From Bradyrhizobium sp. 21 (GTDB taxonomy: Bacteria > Pseudomonadota > Alphaproteobacteria > Rhizobiales > Xanthobacteraceae), in assembly GCF_023073335.1 (NCBI RefSeq), contig NZ_JADPJG010000006.1:124001-188000 (forward strand): a DNA stretch of 64,000 bases, written 5' to 3'. Positions within the stretch are counted from its first letter, which is position 1; each line of letters begins with the position of its first letter. A program made the translations under genes and the position numbers. Positions 25,287 through 36,714 of the stretch are shown piece by piece. The notes below the pieces were generated by a model that did not search any database, was not told the DNA's origin, and was given only the letters and a program-made list of their open reading frames with translations.

Positions 25287-26795
25287 TCACTGGAGCAGTG
25301 CGGCGGCCTTCACGGCCGTCACAGCGGTGTTGTAATTGTTGACGAGTTGCTGGACCGAGGCGGCCGACATGTCCAGCACCGGCTTCGGATAGACGCCGAA
25401 CAGGATCGTCAGCGCGATCAGCGGGAACAGCGTCACGCACTCCCGGAAGGTGAGATCCTTCATGCTCATCAGCGACGGCTTGACCAGCGCCCCGAACACC
25501 ACCTTGCGGTAGAGCCACAGCGCGTAGCAGGCCGACAGGATCACGCCGAAGGTGGCGAAGAACGCGGTCGGGATCGAGACCTTGAAGGTGCCGAGCAGCG
25601 TCATGAACTCGCCGACGAAGCCGGAGGTGCCGGGCAGACCGACATTGGCCATGGTGAAGACCATGAAGGTCAGCGCGTAGAGCGGCATCCGGTTGACGAG
25701 GCCGCCATAGGCCGCAATGTCGCGGGTGTGCATGCGGTCGTAGACGATGCCGACGCAGAGGAACAGCGCGCCGGAGACGATGCCGTGCGAGATCATCTGG
25801 AACACGCCGCCGGCGACGCCCTGCATGGTGCCGGCAAAGATGCCCATGGTGACGAAGCCCATATGCGCCACTGAGGAGTACGCGATCAGCTTCTTCATGT
25901 CCTCCTGCATCAACGCCACCAGCGAGGTGTAGACGATGGCGATCGCCGAGAGCGTGAACACCAGCGGCGCGAAGTCGTGCGAGGCCAGCGGGAACATCGG
26001 CAGCGAGAAGCGCAGGAAGCCGTAGCCGCCCATCTTCAAGAGGATCGCGGCGAGGACCACCGAGCCCGCGGTCGGCGCCTCGACGTGCGCGTCGGGGAGC
26101 CAGGTGTGGACCGGCCACATCGGCATCTTCACCGCGAAGGAGGCGAAGAAGGCCAGCCATGCCCAAGTCTGCAAGCTGCGCGGCACGGCGGTGTGCATCA
26201 GGGTCGGGATGTCGGTGGTGCCGCCGTTCCAGTACAGCGCCATGATGGCGAGCAGCATCAGCACCGAGCCGAGCAACGTGTAGAGGAAGAACTTGAAGGA
26301 CGCATAGACCCGGCGCGGACCGCCCCAGACACCGATGATCAGGAACATCGGGATCAGGCCGCCCTCGAAGAACAGGTAGAACAGCACGAGATCGAGCGCC
26401 GAGAAGGTGCCGATCATCAGCGTTTCCAGAATCAGGAACGCCATCATGTATTCGCGGACCCGGTTGGTGATCGCCTTCCAGCTCGCGATAATGCAGAACG
26501 GCATGATGGCGGTGGTCAGGATCACCAGGGGCAACGAGATGCCGTCGACACCCATGTGGTAGGTGATGCCGGTGGCGAGCCAGTTCGCCTTCTCGACGAA
26601 CTGGAAGTCGGCGTTCGACGGATCGAACCGCATGACCAGGATCACCGACACCGCGAAGGTGATCAGCGTGGTCCAGAGCGCGATCCAGCGCGAGTTGCGC
26701 CGCGCCGCCTCGTCATCGCCGCGGCTGAGATAGACGATCAGCGCACCGACCAGCGGCAGGAACGTCGTGACGGATAGAATGGGCCAGGTCGTCAT
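25287..26795 (-). CDS. nuoM: NADH-quinone oxidoreductase subunit M
   Basis: 502 residues, an antiporter-like proton-pumping subunit. [18 protein letters not shown] carries the conserved Glu, [21 protein letters not shown] the following helix, and [40 protein letters not shown] the central proton-path lysine region. [20 protein letters not shown] follows. It starts directly after the nuoL stop. Size and motifs are standard. Confidence 0.97.
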   Translation of the reverse strand: MTTWPILSVTTFLPLVGALIVYLSRGDDEAARRNSRWIALWTTLITFAVSVILVMRFDPSNADFQFVEKANWLATGITYHMGVDGISLPLVILTTAIMPFCIIASWKAITNRVREYMMAFLILETLMIGTFSALDLVLFYLFFEGGLIPMFLIIGVWGGPRRVYASFKFFLYTLLGSVLMLLAIMALYWNGGTTDIPTLMHTAVPRSLQTWAWLAFFASFAVKMPMWPVHTWLPDAHVEAPTAGSVVLAAILLKMGGYGFLRFSLPMFPLASHDFAPLVFTLSAIAIVYTSLVALMQEDMKKLIAYSSVAHMGFVTMGIFAGTMQGVAGGVFQMISHGIVSGALFLCVGIVYDRMHTRDIAAYGGLVNRMPLYALTFMVFTMANVGLPGTSGFVGEFMTLLGTFKVSIPTAFFATFGVILSACYALWLYRKVVFGALVKPSLMSMKDLTFRECVTLFPLIALTILFGVYPKPVLDMSAASVQQLVNNYNTAVTAVKAAALLQ

Positions 26796-28898
26796 TTACT
26801 GGCCTCCAAAGCCGAACATGAACCAGGTGATCAGGCCGGCGGCACCGATCAGCATGGCGAACGCGTAGTGGTAGAGATAGCCGGTCTGGATCTTCACGAC
26901 GTTGCGGGTGACGTCCAGCACCCGGGCCGAGACGCCGTCGGGGCCGAGGCCGTCGATGATGAAGCCGTCGCCCTTCTTCCAGAGCTGGTAGCCGATCCAC
27001 TTCGCCGGGCGGACGAAGATCAGGTCGTAGAGCTCGTCGAAGTACCATTTGTTGAGCAGGAACTGATACAGCATCGGCTGCGTGTTCGCGAGCTCGACCG
27101 GCAGATATGGCCGGCGGATGTAGAACAGGTAAGACACCAGGAAGCCCAGCACCATCATCACCGTCGGCAGGAAGGCGATGGTCTCGGGGATGTGGTGCAT
27201 CTCCTCGATGATATGCGGGTTCATCTTCACGGACTCGCGGAAGAACTCCTCGATGCCGTGACCGGCGAACAGCTCCTTGAACGGGAAGCCCGCCAGGATC
27301 GAGCCGACCGCGAGCACGCCGATCGGGATCAGCATCCAGATCGGGGCCTCATGTGCGGCTTCATAGTGATGCTCGTCATGCGGCTCGCCATGGAAGGTCT
27401 TGAAGATCAGGCGCCAGGAGTAGAACGAGGTCAGGCCGGCGGCGACGACCGTCATCAGGAAGCCGTACATCGCGAACGGATTGTGCGAGGCGTAAGCGGA
27501 CTCGATGATCGCGTCCTTGGAGAAGTAGCCGGCGGTGAGCGGGAATCCGGTCAGAGCGAGCGTGCCGACCACCATCACCGCGTAGGTGTAGGGGATTTTC
27601 TTCCAGAGCCCGCCCATGTTGCGGATGTCCTGCTCGTGGTGCATCGCGTAGATCACCGAGCCGGAGCCCAGGAACAACAGCGCCTTGAAGAAGGCGTGCG
27701 TGAACAGATGGAACATGCCGACCGAATAGGCCCCTGCTCCCATCGCCACGAACATGTAGCCGAGCTGCGAACAGGTCGAGTAGGCGACGATGCGCTTGAT
27801 GTCGTTCTGGACCAGGCCGATGGTCGCGGCGAAGAACGCCGTGGTGGCGCCGAAGAACATCACGACGGCCTGCGCGTTCGGCGCGAGCTCGAACAGCGGC
27901 GACAGGCGCGCCACCATGAAGACGCCGGCGGTGACCATGGTCGCGGCATGGATCAGCGCCGACACCGGGGTCGGACCCTCCATCGCGTCCGGCAACCAGG
28001 TGTGCAGCAGGAACTGCGCCGACTTGCCCATCGCGCCCATGAACAGGAAGAGGCAGGTCAGCGTCAGCGCGTCGACGTGCCAACCAAGGAAGTCGATGGT
28101 CTTGCCGGTCAGGCCGGGCGCGGCATGGAAAATCGTCTCGAAATCGGTCGAGCCGACCAGCATGAAGATCGCGAAGATGCCGAGCGCGAAGCCGAAATCG
28201 CCGACGCGGTTGACCACGAAGGCCTTGATGGCGGCAGCGTTCGCCGACGGCTTCTGGTACCAGAAGCCGATCAAGAGATAGCTCGCCAGACCGACGCCTT
28301 CCCAGCCGAAGAACAGTTGCACGAGGTTGTCCGCGGTCACCAGCATCAGCATGGCGAAGGTGAACAGCGAGAGATAGCCGAAGAAGCGCGGCCGGTTCGG
28401 GTCCTCGTCCATGTAGCCGATGGAATAGAGGTGCACGAGCGAGGACACGGTGGTGACCACCACCAGCATCACGGCGGTGAGCGTGTCGACCCGCAGCGTC
28501 CAGTAGACCTGGAGATCGCCGGACATGATCCAGGGCAGCAGCGGAATGCGCATGTCGTGATGCATGAAGCCGACGTCGACCAGCGTCATCCAGGACAGCG
28601 CCGCCGACACGAACAGAAGCGCCGTGGTGATCAGCTCGGCGCCGCGCGAGCCCGCCGCGGGCGGCTCCACGGGACCGTGAGCGTGGTCGTCGTGACCGGC
28701 GTCGTCGTGATGGCTCTCGTGGATGACGGACGCATCCTCGTTGATCGTGTCGGCCGCATGGGCGTGTGCGCCGTGACCGTGATCATCGTGATGCTCGACC
28801 GTGTCGCCCGAGGGGTTGCGGGCATGCGCGCCGAACAGCGCGATCAGGCCGGCCAGAATGGCGCCCAGCAGCGGCAGAAAAACGATTGCCTGAACCAT
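26796..28898 (-). CDS. nuoL: NADH-quinone oxidoreductase subunit L with His-rich insert
   Basis: 700 residues, longer than the usual 610-650. The core is standard: [76 protein letters not shown] and the C-terminal membrane anchor. Between helix 1 (residues 3-23) and helix 2 (from about 88) is an insert at residues 31-80 with 12 histidines and many Asp/Glu ([17 protein letters not shown] ... [16 protein letters not shown]). The insert could bind metal or simply be a low-complexity loop. The gene follows nuoK after a 65-base gap holding a palindromic repeat. Confidence 0.97.
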   Translation of the reverse strand: MVQAIVFLPLLGAILAGLIALFGAHARNPSGDTVEHHDDHGHGAHAHAADTINEDASVIHESHHDDAGHDDHAHGPVEPPAAGSRGAELITTALLFVSAALSWMTLVDVGFMHHDMRIPLLPWIMSGDLQVYWTLRVDTLTAVMLVVVTTVSSLVHLYSIGYMDEDPNRPRFFGYLSLFTFAMLMLVTADNLVQLFFGWEGVGLASYLLIGFWYQKPSANAAAIKAFVVNRVGDFGFALGIFAIFMLVGSTDFETIFHAAPGLTGKTIDFLGWHVDALTLTCLFLFMGAMGKSAQFLLHTWLPDAMEGPTPVSALIHAATMVTAGVFMVARLSPLFELAPNAQAVVMFFGATTAFFAATIGLVQNDIKRIVAYSTCSQLGYMFVAMGAGAYSVGMFHLFTHAFFKALLFLGSGSVIYAMHHEQDIRNMGGLWKKIPYTYAVMVVGTLALTGFPLTAGYFSKDAIIESAYASHNPFAMYGFLMTVVAAGLTSFYSWRLIFKTFHGEPHDEHHYEAAHEAPIWMLIPIGVLAVGSILAGFPFKELFAGHGIEEFFRESVKMNPHIIEEMHHIPETIAFLPTVMMVLGFLVSYLFYIRRPYLPVELANTQPMLYQFLLNKWYFDELYDLIFVRPAKWIGYQLWKKGDGFIIDGLGPDGVSARVLDVTRNVVKIQTGYLYHYAFAMLIGAAGLITWFMFGFGGQ

Positions 28899-28913
28899 GA
28901 CTTATTTCTCTTT

Positions 28914-28962
28914 GCGCATGATCTGACCGGAAAACCGGTATCCACTTTTCCGGATCATGCGC
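28914..28962. repeat. Palindromic intergenic repeat between nuoK and nuoL
   Basis: GCGCATGATC ... GATCATGCGC arms, with an inner near-symmetric pair CCGGAAAA / TTTTCCGG, form an almost complete hairpin of 49 bases. It occupies most of the gap between nuoK and nuoL and is related to the element at 21275-21344. Confidence 0.85.
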
Positions 28963-28963
28963 G

Positions 28964-29281
28964 TTAGCCCTTCATCAGATTGACGTCCTCAACCGCGATC
29001 GAGCCGCGGTTGCGGAAATAGACCACCAGGATGGCGAGACCGATCGCGGCTTCCGCAGCCGCGACGGTGAGCACCAAAAGCGCGAAGACCTGGCCGACGA
29101 TGTCGCCGAGGAAGGTCGAGAACGCCACGAGGTTGATGTTGACCGAGAGCAGGATCAGCTCGATCGACATCAGGATGACGATAATGTTCTTGCGGTTCAG
29201 GAAGATGCCGAGGATCCCGAGCGTGAACAGGATCGCTCCGACCGCAAGATAGTGTCCGAGCCCGATCGTCATTTCACCCAC
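28964..29281 (-). CDS. nuoK: NADH-quinone oxidoreductase subunit K
   Basis: 105 residues with three membrane helices. [46 protein letters not shown] contains the conserved Glu of helix 2, and [18 protein letters not shown] that of the last helix. Both belong to the proton route from the quinone site to the antiporter subunits. It overlaps the end of nuoJ by 13 bases. Confidence 0.97.
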   Translation of the reverse strand: MGEMTIGLGHYLAVGAILFTLGILGIFLNRKNIIVILMSIELILLSVNINLVAFSTFLGDIVGQVFALLVLTVAAAEAAIGLAILVVYFRNRGSIAVEDVNLMKG

Positions 29282-29907
29282 TCCGCCGCATCAGAGTCCT
29301 GCAGCCCCTGCCCCGGCGCCACCTTGCGCATCGCCATCGCCATTTCGGGCGTGCGCGCGTTCTGAACGTTGATGTCCTGCCGCTTGACGTTCGCCTTGTG
29401 TCGCAGCGTCAGCACGATGGCGCCGATCATGGCGACCAGCAGCACCATGCCCGAGAGCTGGAAGTAGTGGATGTACTTCGTATAGAGCACCAGCCCGAGG
29501 GCCTCGGTATTGGAGACGTTGGTCGGGATCGCCGCCGTGATCGTCTTGGCGACGCCGGGATTGATGACCCAGAAACCGACGGTGAGCAGCAGCTCGAACA
29601 GGAAGATTCCGCCGATCACCAGGCCGACCGGCAGGTACTCGATGAAGCCCTCGCGCAGCTCGAGGAAGTCGACGTCGAGCATCATGATCACGAACAGGAA
29701 CAGCACCGCGACGGCGCCGACATAGACGACGATCAGGATCATCGCGAGGAATTCGGCGCCCATCAGCACGAACAGGCCCGAGGCGTTGACGAAGGCCAGG
29801 ATCAGGTACAGCACGGAGTGCACGGGATTGCGCGAGACAATCACCATCACCGCCGAGGCGACGCAGACGCCGGCGAACAGATAGAAGAACAGCGCGGGAA
29901 GGATCAT
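29269..29907 (-). CDS. nuoJ: NADH-quinone oxidoreductase subunit J
   Basis: 212 residues with five hydrophobic segments. [51 protein letters not shown] is the conserved core, including the helix that changes shape during turnover. The C-terminal soluble tail is normal for alphaproteobacteria. It overlaps nuoK by 13 bases and follows nuoI by 9 bases. Confidence 0.97.
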   Translation of the reverse strand: MILPALFFYLFAGVCVASAVMVIVSRNPVHSVLYLILAFVNASGLFVLMGAEFLAMILIVVYVGAVAVLFLFVIMMLDVDFLELREGFIEYLPVGLVIGGIFLFELLLTVGFWVINPGVAKTITAAIPTNVSNTEALGLVLYTKYIHYFQLSGMVLLVAMIGAIVLTLRHKANVKRQDINVQNARTPEMAMAMRKVAPGQGLQDSDAAEWVK

Positions 29908-29916
29908 GCTCTCATC

Positions 29917-30411
29917 TCACCGGTACGGCGCGTCGAGCTCGATCGCTTTCGCGATCTCGCGTTCCCAGCGGTCGCCATTGGCGAGCAGCTTGGCCTTGTC
30001 ATAGAACAATTCCTCGCGGGTCTCGGTCGCGAACTCGAAGTTCGGACCTTCGACGATGGCATCGACCGGACAGGCCTCCTGGCAGAGGCCGCAATAGATG
30101 CATTTCACCATGTCGATGTCGTAGCGCACGGTGCGGCGGGTGCCGTCGTTGCGGCGCGGGCCGGCCTCGATGGTGATGGCCTGCGCCGGGCACACGGCTT
30201 CGCACAGCTTGCAGGCGATGCAGCGCTCCTCGCCGTTCGGATAGCGGCGCAGCGCGTGCTCGCCGCGGAAGCGCGGCGAGATCGGCCCCTTCTCGAACGG
30301 ATAATTCAGCGTCGGCTTCGGCTGGAAGAAATAACGCATGGCGAGGAAGAACGCCGAGACGAATTCCGACAGCAGGAGCGAGCGTGCGGTGGCGTTGATG
30401 TTGATACCCAT
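29917..30411 (-). CDS. nuoI: NADH-quinone oxidoreductase subunit I
   Basis: 164 residues from the ATG at 30411. Two ferredoxin-type motifs, [12 protein letters not shown] (residues 64-75) and [12 protein letters not shown] (104-115), hold the two 4Fe-4S clusters (N6a and N6b) that carry electrons toward the quinone. The amphipathic N-terminus ([18 protein letters not shown]) lies against the membrane. A longer in-frame start would overlap nuoH heavily, so it is rejected. Confidence 0.97.
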   Translation of the reverse strand: MGININATARSLLLSEFVSAFFLAMRYFFQPKPTLNYPFEKGPISPRFRGEHALRRYPNGEERCIACKLCEAVCPAQAITIEAGPRRNDGTRRTVRYDIDMVKCIYCGLCQEACPVDAIVEGPNFEFATETREELFYDKAKLLANGDRWEREIAKAIELDAPYR

Positions 30412-30419
30412 GACGGCCC

Positions 30420-31487
30420 TCACTTCGGCGCGATGTCGGCGAAATGCAGCACGCCGGCCACCACGATCACCATCGCCAGCGACAGCGGCAGGAACACCTT
30501 CCAGCCGAGGCGCATCAATTGATCGTAGCGGTAGCGCGGCACGATCGCCTTTGCCATCGCGAACAGGAAGAACATGAAGAACAGTTTCAGCGAGAACCAG
30601 ATGATCCCCGGCACCCAGTTGAAGGGCGGCAGGTCCACCGGCGGCAGCCAGCCCCCGAGGAACAGGATCGTCGCCAGCGCGCACATCGTGGCAATCGCGA
30701 CATACTCGCCGAGCATGAACAGCAGATACGGCGTCGAGCCGTACTCGACCATGAAGCCGGCGACGAGCTCGGATTCCGCTTCGACGAGGTCGAACGGCGG
30801 ACGGTTGGTTTCCGCCAGCGCCGAGACGTAGAAGATCACGAACATCGGGAACAGCGGCCAGACGTACCAGTTCAGGATGGTCAGCTGCGGCAGCCCGATC
30901 AGGCTGGCGAGACCGCGCACGTGCTGGGCCTCGACGACCGCCGAGAGGTTCAGCGTGCCGGCGCAGAGCAGCACCGTGATGATGACGAAGCCGATCGAGA
31001 CCTCGTAGGACACCATCTGCGCCGCCGAGCGCAGCGCCGCCAGGAACGGATATTTCGAGTTCGACGACCAGCCGGCCATGATGATGCCGTAGATCGACAG
31101 CGACGAGATCGCGAAGATGAAGAGGACGCCGACATTGATGTCGGAGATCACCCAGCCGAGATTGGTCGGGATCACCGCCCAGGCGGCGAGCGCGAGCACG
31201 CAGGACACCAGCGGCGCGAGAAGGAAGACGCCCTTGTTGGCGCCCGCCGGGATGATCGGCTCCTTCAGCACGAACTTCAGGAGGTCGGCGAAGGATTGCA
31301 GCAGGCCCCAGGGGCCGACCACGTTCGGGCCGCGGCGGATCTGCACCGCCGCCCAGATCTTGCGATCGGCGAGCAGGATGTAGGCGATCGCGATCAGCAG
31401 CACGACGAGCACCAGGACGCTCTCCGCGATCATGATGATCAGCGGCCAGAGGAACCCGGTCCAGAATGCGCTTTCGAAGAATTCCAT
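30420..31487 (-). CDS. nuoH: NADH-quinone oxidoreductase subunit H
   Basis: 355 residues with about eight membrane helices, the anchor between the hydrophilic arm and the membrane arm and part of the quinone cavity. Motifs: [85 protein letters not shown] and [19 protein letters not shown]. It lies 8 bases before nuoI and 4 after nuoG. Confidence 0.97.
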   Translation of the reverse strand: MEFFESAFWTGFLWPLIIMIAESVLVLVVLLIAIAYILLADRKIWAAVQIRRGPNVVGPWGLLQSFADLLKFVLKEPIIPAGANKGVFLLAPLVSCVLALAAWAVIPTNLGWVISDINVGVLFIFAISSLSIYGIIMAGWSSNSKYPFLAALRSAAQMVSYEVSIGFVIITVLLCAGTLNLSAVVEAQHVRGLASLIGLPQLTILNWYVWPLFPMFVIFYVSALAETNRPPFDLVEAESELVAGFMVEYGSTPYLLFMLGEYVAIATMCALATILFLGGWLPPVDLPPFNWVPGIIWFSLKLFFMFFLFAMAKAIVPRYRYDQLMRLGWKVFLPLSLAMVIVVAGVLHFADIAPK

Positions 31488-31491
31488 CAGC

Positions 31492-33567
31492 TCACTCCGC
31501 TGCGGTCAGCATCTGCCCGGAGGCAAGCCGCGAGCACTCCGCCATCACGGCGGACGCACGCGCGATTGGGTTGGTCAGGTAGAAGTCCTCGACGACAGCC
31601 TTGAACGGCGCCTTCTCCGTCGTCCCGCCCTTCCCGGCCAGCTTCTTGATCTGGTCGGCCGAGCCGGCCTCGATCTGGTCGAGACGGATCAGGTGCGGCA
31701 CCGCCTTGAACAGGGCCTGGCGCAAGGCCGACAGCGAGTCATAGCCAAGCTTCTTGCCGAGCGCCTCCGAGAGTGCGCGGACGATCGCCCAGTCCTCGCG
31801 GGCCTCGCCCGGCGGGAACGCGGCGCGGCCGGTCATCTGCACGCGGCCTTCGGTGTTGACGTAGATCGCGGACTTCTCGGTATAGGCGGCCGCCGGCAGG
31901 ATGACGTCGGCGCGATGCGCGCCGCGGTCACCATGGGTGCCGATATAGACGACGAAGGTGCCGTCCGACGGCTTGATCTCGTCGGCGCCGAGCAGGAACA
32001 GCAGGTCGAGCGTGCCGAACGTCGTCATCTGCGCGGCGTTCAGCCCACCGGCCGCAGCCGTGAAGCCGATATCGAGCGCACCGACGCGCGAGGCGGTCTC
32101 GTGCAGCACGCCAAAGCCGTTCCAGCCGTCCTTGAGCGCGCCGACGTCGAGCGCGAGCTTGGCGGCGCCAGCGAGAATGGCGGCGCCGTCGTGGCGCGAA
32201 GCTGCGCCCGCACCGACCAGGATGATCGGGTTCTTGGCGGTCTTCAGCACGTCCATGAAGGAGTGCTTGCCGGCCGCGAGCTCGCTGAGCGTCTCGGTGC
32301 CTGCGCCGAGATGGTCATAATCGTAGGTCAGGTCGTTCTTGGCGCCGATCACGCCGACCTTGAAGCCGCCGGCGCGCCAGCGCTTGCGGATGCGGGCGTT
32401 GAACACCGCCGCCTCTTTCCGCGGATTTGCGCCGATGATGAGCAACGCATCGGCCTGCTCGACGCCTGCCAATGTCGGATTGAAGATGTAGGAGCCGCGG
32501 CCGAGCGCGGGGTCGAAGGCGTCGCCGCCCTGCACCGCCAGATTGCCCGAGCCGTATTTGGCCAGCAGGTCCTTTAGCGCGAACATCTCCTCGACGCCGG
32601 CGAGATCGCCCGCGATCGCGCCGATGCGCTTGCCGTCGGTGCGCGCCGCTTTCGCGGCGATCGCGGCGAAGGCTTCGGGCCAGCTTGCCGCGCGCAGCTT
32701 GCCGGCTTCGCGGATATAGGGCCGGTCGAGCCGTTGGGTGCGCAGGCCGTCGACGACGTGCCGGGTCTTGTCGGAGATCCACTCCTCGTTCACGGCCTCG
32801 TTGATGCGCGGCAGCACGCGCATGACTTCACGGCCACGGGTGTCGACGCGGATCGCAGATCCCACGCCGTCCATCACGTCGATCGACTGGGTCTTGCCGA
32901 GCTCCCACGGACGGGCCGCAAACGCGTAAGGCTTCGAGGTCAAGGCGCCGACCGGGCAGATGTCGACGAGATTGCCCTGCAATTCCGACGTCAGCGCGTG
33001 CTCGAGATAGGTCGTGATCTCCATGTCCTCGCCGCGGCCGGTCGCGCCCATCTCGGGGGCGCCGGCGACTTCCGCCGAGAAGCGGACGCAGCGCGTGCAC
33101 TGGATGCAGCGGTTCATCGAGGTCTTGACCAGCGCGCCGAGATATTTGTCCTCGACCGCGCGCTTGTTCTCGGCGAAGCGGCTGGTGTCGACACCATAGC
33201 CCATCGCCTGGTCCTGCAGGTCGCACTCGCCGCCCTGGTCGCAGATCGGGCAGTCCAGCGGATGGTTGATGAGAAGGAATTCCATCACGCCTTCGCGTGC
33301 CTTCTTGACCATCGGCGAACGCGTCGAGATTTCCGGGGGCTCGCCCTTGGGGCCCGGACGGCAGTCGCGCACGCCCCAGGCGCAGCTCGCGACCGGCTTC
33401 GGGCCGCCCTTCACCTCGACGAGGCACATCCGGCAATTGCCGGCGATCGACAGCCGCTCGTGGTAGCAGAAGCGCGGAATCTCGGCGCCGGCCGCCTCGC
33501 ACGCCTGAAGCAGCGTGTATTCGGCGGGGACATCGATCTCTTTGCCGTCGATGATGAGCTTGGTCAT
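31492..33567 (-). CDS. nuoG: NADH-quinone oxidoreductase subunit G
   Basis: 691 residues. The N-terminal part holds a 2Fe-2S domain ([22 protein letters not shown]), the His-containing 4Fe-4S site ([20 protein letters not shown]) and a further 4Fe-4S site ([14 protein letters not shown] ... CPVGAL). The larger C-terminal domain resembles molybdopterin oxidoreductases but has lost the cofactor. It passes electrons from NuoF along the peripheral arm. The length is typical for alphaproteobacteria and mitochondria. Confidence 0.97.
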   Translation of the reverse strand: MTKLIIDGKEIDVPAEYTLLQACEAAGAEIPRFCYHERLSIAGNCRMCLVEVKGGPKPVASCAWGVRDCRPGPKGEPPEISTRSPMVKKAREGVMEFLLINHPLDCPICDQGGECDLQDQAMGYGVDTSRFAENKRAVEDKYLGALVKTSMNRCIQCTRCVRFSAEVAGAPEMGATGRGEDMEITTYLEHALTSELQGNLVDICPVGALTSKPYAFAARPWELGKTQSIDVMDGVGSAIRVDTRGREVMRVLPRINEAVNEEWISDKTRHVVDGLRTQRLDRPYIREAGKLRAASWPEAFAAIAAKAARTDGKRIGAIAGDLAGVEEMFALKDLLAKYGSGNLAVQGGDAFDPALGRGSYIFNPTLAGVEQADALLIIGANPRKEAAVFNARIRKRWRAGGFKVGVIGAKNDLTYDYDHLGAGTETLSELAAGKHSFMDVLKTAKNPIILVGAGAASRHDGAAILAGAAKLALDVGALKDGWNGFGVLHETASRVGALDIGFTAAAGGLNAAQMTTFGTLDLLFLLGADEIKPSDGTFVVYIGTHGDRGAHRADVILPAAAYTEKSAIYVNTEGRVQMTGRAAFPPGEAREDWAIVRALSEALGKKLGYDSLSALRQALFKAVPHLIRLDQIEAGSADQIKKLAGKGGTTEKAPFKAVVEDFYLTNPIARASAVMAECSRLASGQMLTAAE

Positions 33568-33572
33568 TCTCT

Positions 33573-34898
<1,326 letters not shown>

Positions 34899-34913
34899 GT
34901 CAGTGCTTTCCGA

Positions 34914-35114
34914 TCAACGATTGGCTTGCTTGTAGGCAAGCCCGGCGGCGCAGACGGCAAAGGTCAGCGCCCAGAGCAGACTGGATTCCAGCGACGCGTT
35001 CAGGCCGAAACGCTGAAGCAGGAAAATGAATGTGGCCGCAACAGTGGCATGCATGGCGACGAAGCCCCATTTCTTCACGGCCTCGTTCCCTCCAATTGCG
35101 GGGAGATCACGCAT
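34914..35114 (-). CDS. Small membrane protein inside nuo operon
   Basis: 66 residues between nuoE (overlap of 1 base with its stop) and nuoF (15-base gap). Two hydrophobic segments are visible: residues 18-36 (VAMHATVAATFIFLLQRFG) and 44-61 (SLLWALTFAVCAAGLAYK), with a soluble N-terminus (RDLPAIGGNEAVKKW). It matches no complex I subunit or supernumerary subunit that I recognise. Its tight placement suggests co-translation with nuoE and nuoF and possibly a role in complex I assembly or stability. Confidence 0.75.
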   Translation of the reverse strand: MRDLPAIGGNEAVKKWGFVAMHATVAATFIFLLQRFGLNASLESSLLWALTFAVCAAGLAYKQANR

Positions 35115-35725
35115 CAGGTGATCTCCTTCAGCGTGGTCGGTCCATTGATCGGCGCCGAGAACTGGCGGCCGTTCTGCGGACCGGGCTTGGGCAGATTGCC
35201 GGAAGCAAAGCCGTCGAGCACCTTGCCAAAGCTTTCCTTGGTCAAATCCTCATAGGTGTCCTTGCCGATCATCACCATCGGCGCGTTCACGCAGGCGCCG
35301 AGGCACTCGACCTCCTCCCAGCTGAAATTGCCGTCCTTGGAGAGATGGAAGGGATCGTGATGGATGCGGTGTTCGCAGACGTGGATCAGATCCTCGGCGC
35401 CGCGCAGGCGGCACGGCGTGGTGCCGCAGACCTGGACGTGGGCCTTCTTGCCGACGGGGGCGAGCTGGAACATCGTGTAGAAGGTCGCGACCTCGAGCAC
35501 GCGGATATAGGGCATGTCGAGCATGTCGGCGATGACGCGGATCGCGGCTTCCGACACCCAGCCGTCATGCTGCTCCTGCGCCCGCCAGAGGATGGCGATG
35601 ACCGCTGAGGCCTGGCGGCCGGCCGGGTATTTCGCGATCTGCTGCTTGGCGAACGCGAGATTCTCCTCCGTGAACGCGAAGCTCGCGGGCTGGACTTCCT
35701 TCGGTGCTAATCGGCGAACGGACAT
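35114..35725 (-). CDS. nuoE: NADH-quinone oxidoreductase subunit E
   Basis: 203 residues, a thioredoxin-fold subunit with the 2Fe-2S cluster N1a. The ligands are in [12 protein letters not shown] and, about 35 residues on, CLGACVNAP. The N-terminal helical part ([36 protein letters not shown]) is typical. It follows the FkbM methyltransferase gene by 11 bases. Confidence 0.97.
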   Translation of the reverse strand: MSVRRLAPKEVQPASFAFTEENLAFAKQQIAKYPAGRQASAVIAILWRAQEQHDGWVSEAAIRVIADMLDMPYIRVLEVATFYTMFQLAPVGKKAHVQVCGTTPCRLRGAEDLIHVCEHRIHHDPFHLSKDGNFSWEEVECLGACVNAPMVMIGKDTYEDLTKESFGKVLDGFASGNLPKPGPQNGRQFSAPINGPTTLKEIT

Positions 35726-35736
35726 CTCTTAATCTC

Positions 35737-36714
35737 TCACTGCATACGGCGCGCGGACTTCGCATTCAAGTTCCTGGCATTCAGGGCTTCGATCCTGTCC
35801 TGCCAGAACGCGCTTGCGGTGCCGAAAACGTTGTAGCCGACATGGGTCGAGACCTTGATGCGATCGAGGATCGACAGCTCGGTCACGGTCTCCATCCGGT
35901 TGCTGCGCGGATCGAACACGATCAGCTTCAGCGGGGTCTGTTCGAGGATGAAGCGCGACACCGCGTGAGAGCGGTCGCTGCCGTGCTCCTCGCACATGAT
36001 GACGCTGTCGGCCTGGAGCAGCCGGGCGCCGCCCTTGATCGCCGCGATCTCGACACCCTCGACGTCGAGCTTGATCAGGTACTTGCCGCTGGCTGCGACC
36101 TTGCCGTCGTCGATCAGATTGTCCAGCGCGATCACGGGCACGTCCTCGCCGCCCGCCGACGCGTCGCCGGCAATGCTGAAGGCCTCGTGCTTGGTGCCGG
36201 ACAGCCGCGCGGTGCCGCGAGCCGCGCCGATCGCGCATTTCAAGGTCTCGAAGCGGCTGCCGTTGATGCGGGCGTTGTTGGCGAGCTTCGGATAGTTCTG
36301 CCCTGACGGCTCGATCGCGATCGCCTTGTGCGAGCCGAACGGCTTGCTCGACACCAGCACCGACCAATAGCCGTAATTGGCGCCGCAATCGAGCAGCGTG
36401 TAATCGACGTCGATGGAGTCGGCGAACAACAGCTCCAGCTCGTCCTCGTAATTGTAGGAGCGGTTGAGCAGCTTGCTCCAATAGCCGTCGCCGTAAGGGA
36501 ATTCGAACACGGCGTCCGGGTTGAGCTTGATCGCGATGTTGCGCTCGGGCAGCGTTTTCCGCAGCAAATTGGCGCAGGCGATGTAGCCCATGTGCGAGAA
36601 GTGCGACGAGATCTTCGACCCCGTCACCAGCGCCAAGGCAGCCGTCCGCTCCCACAGGTTGGCCCCTTCAAGGGCCCCCGAGGCACGGTCAAACTGGATC
36701 GGCGCCTGCGCCAT
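35737..36714 (-). CDS. FkbM family methyltransferase inside nuo operon
   Basis: 325 residues from the ATG at 36714, which overlaps the nuoD stop by 4 bases (ATGA). The core is a class I SAM fold of the FkbM family (PF05050): LLDCGANYGYWSVLVSS is the SAM-binding motif I, AIAIEPSGQNYPKLANNARIN motif II, then VPVIALDNLI, YLIKLDVEGVEIAAIKGG and VIMCEEHGSD. FkbM enzymes commonly O-methylate sugars or polyketides, but some modify lipids or proteins. It is not a complex I subunit. Its coupled position between nuoD and nuoE implies co-expression; a role in modifying complex I is only a possibility. Confidence 0.9.
   Translation of the reverse strand: MAQAPIQFDRASGALEGANLWERTAALALVTGSKISSHFSHMGYIACANLLRKTLPERNIAIKLNPDAVFEFPYGDGYWSKLLNRSYNYEDELELLFADSIDVDYTLLDCGANYGYWSVLVSSKPFGSHKAIAIEPSGQNYPKLANNARINGSRFETLKCAIGAARGTARLSGTKHEAFSIAGDASAGGEDVPVIALDNLIDDGKVAASGKYLIKLDVEGVEIAAIKGGARLLQADSVIMCEEHGSDRSHAVSRFILEQTPLKLIVFDPRSNRMETVTELSILDRIKVSTHVGYNVFGTASAFWQDRIEALNARNLNAKSARRMQ

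Noticed and set aside
26868..28967. A 699-codon open frame on the plus strand opposite nuoL
   Set aside because: It mirrors nuoL and contains only compositional sequence.
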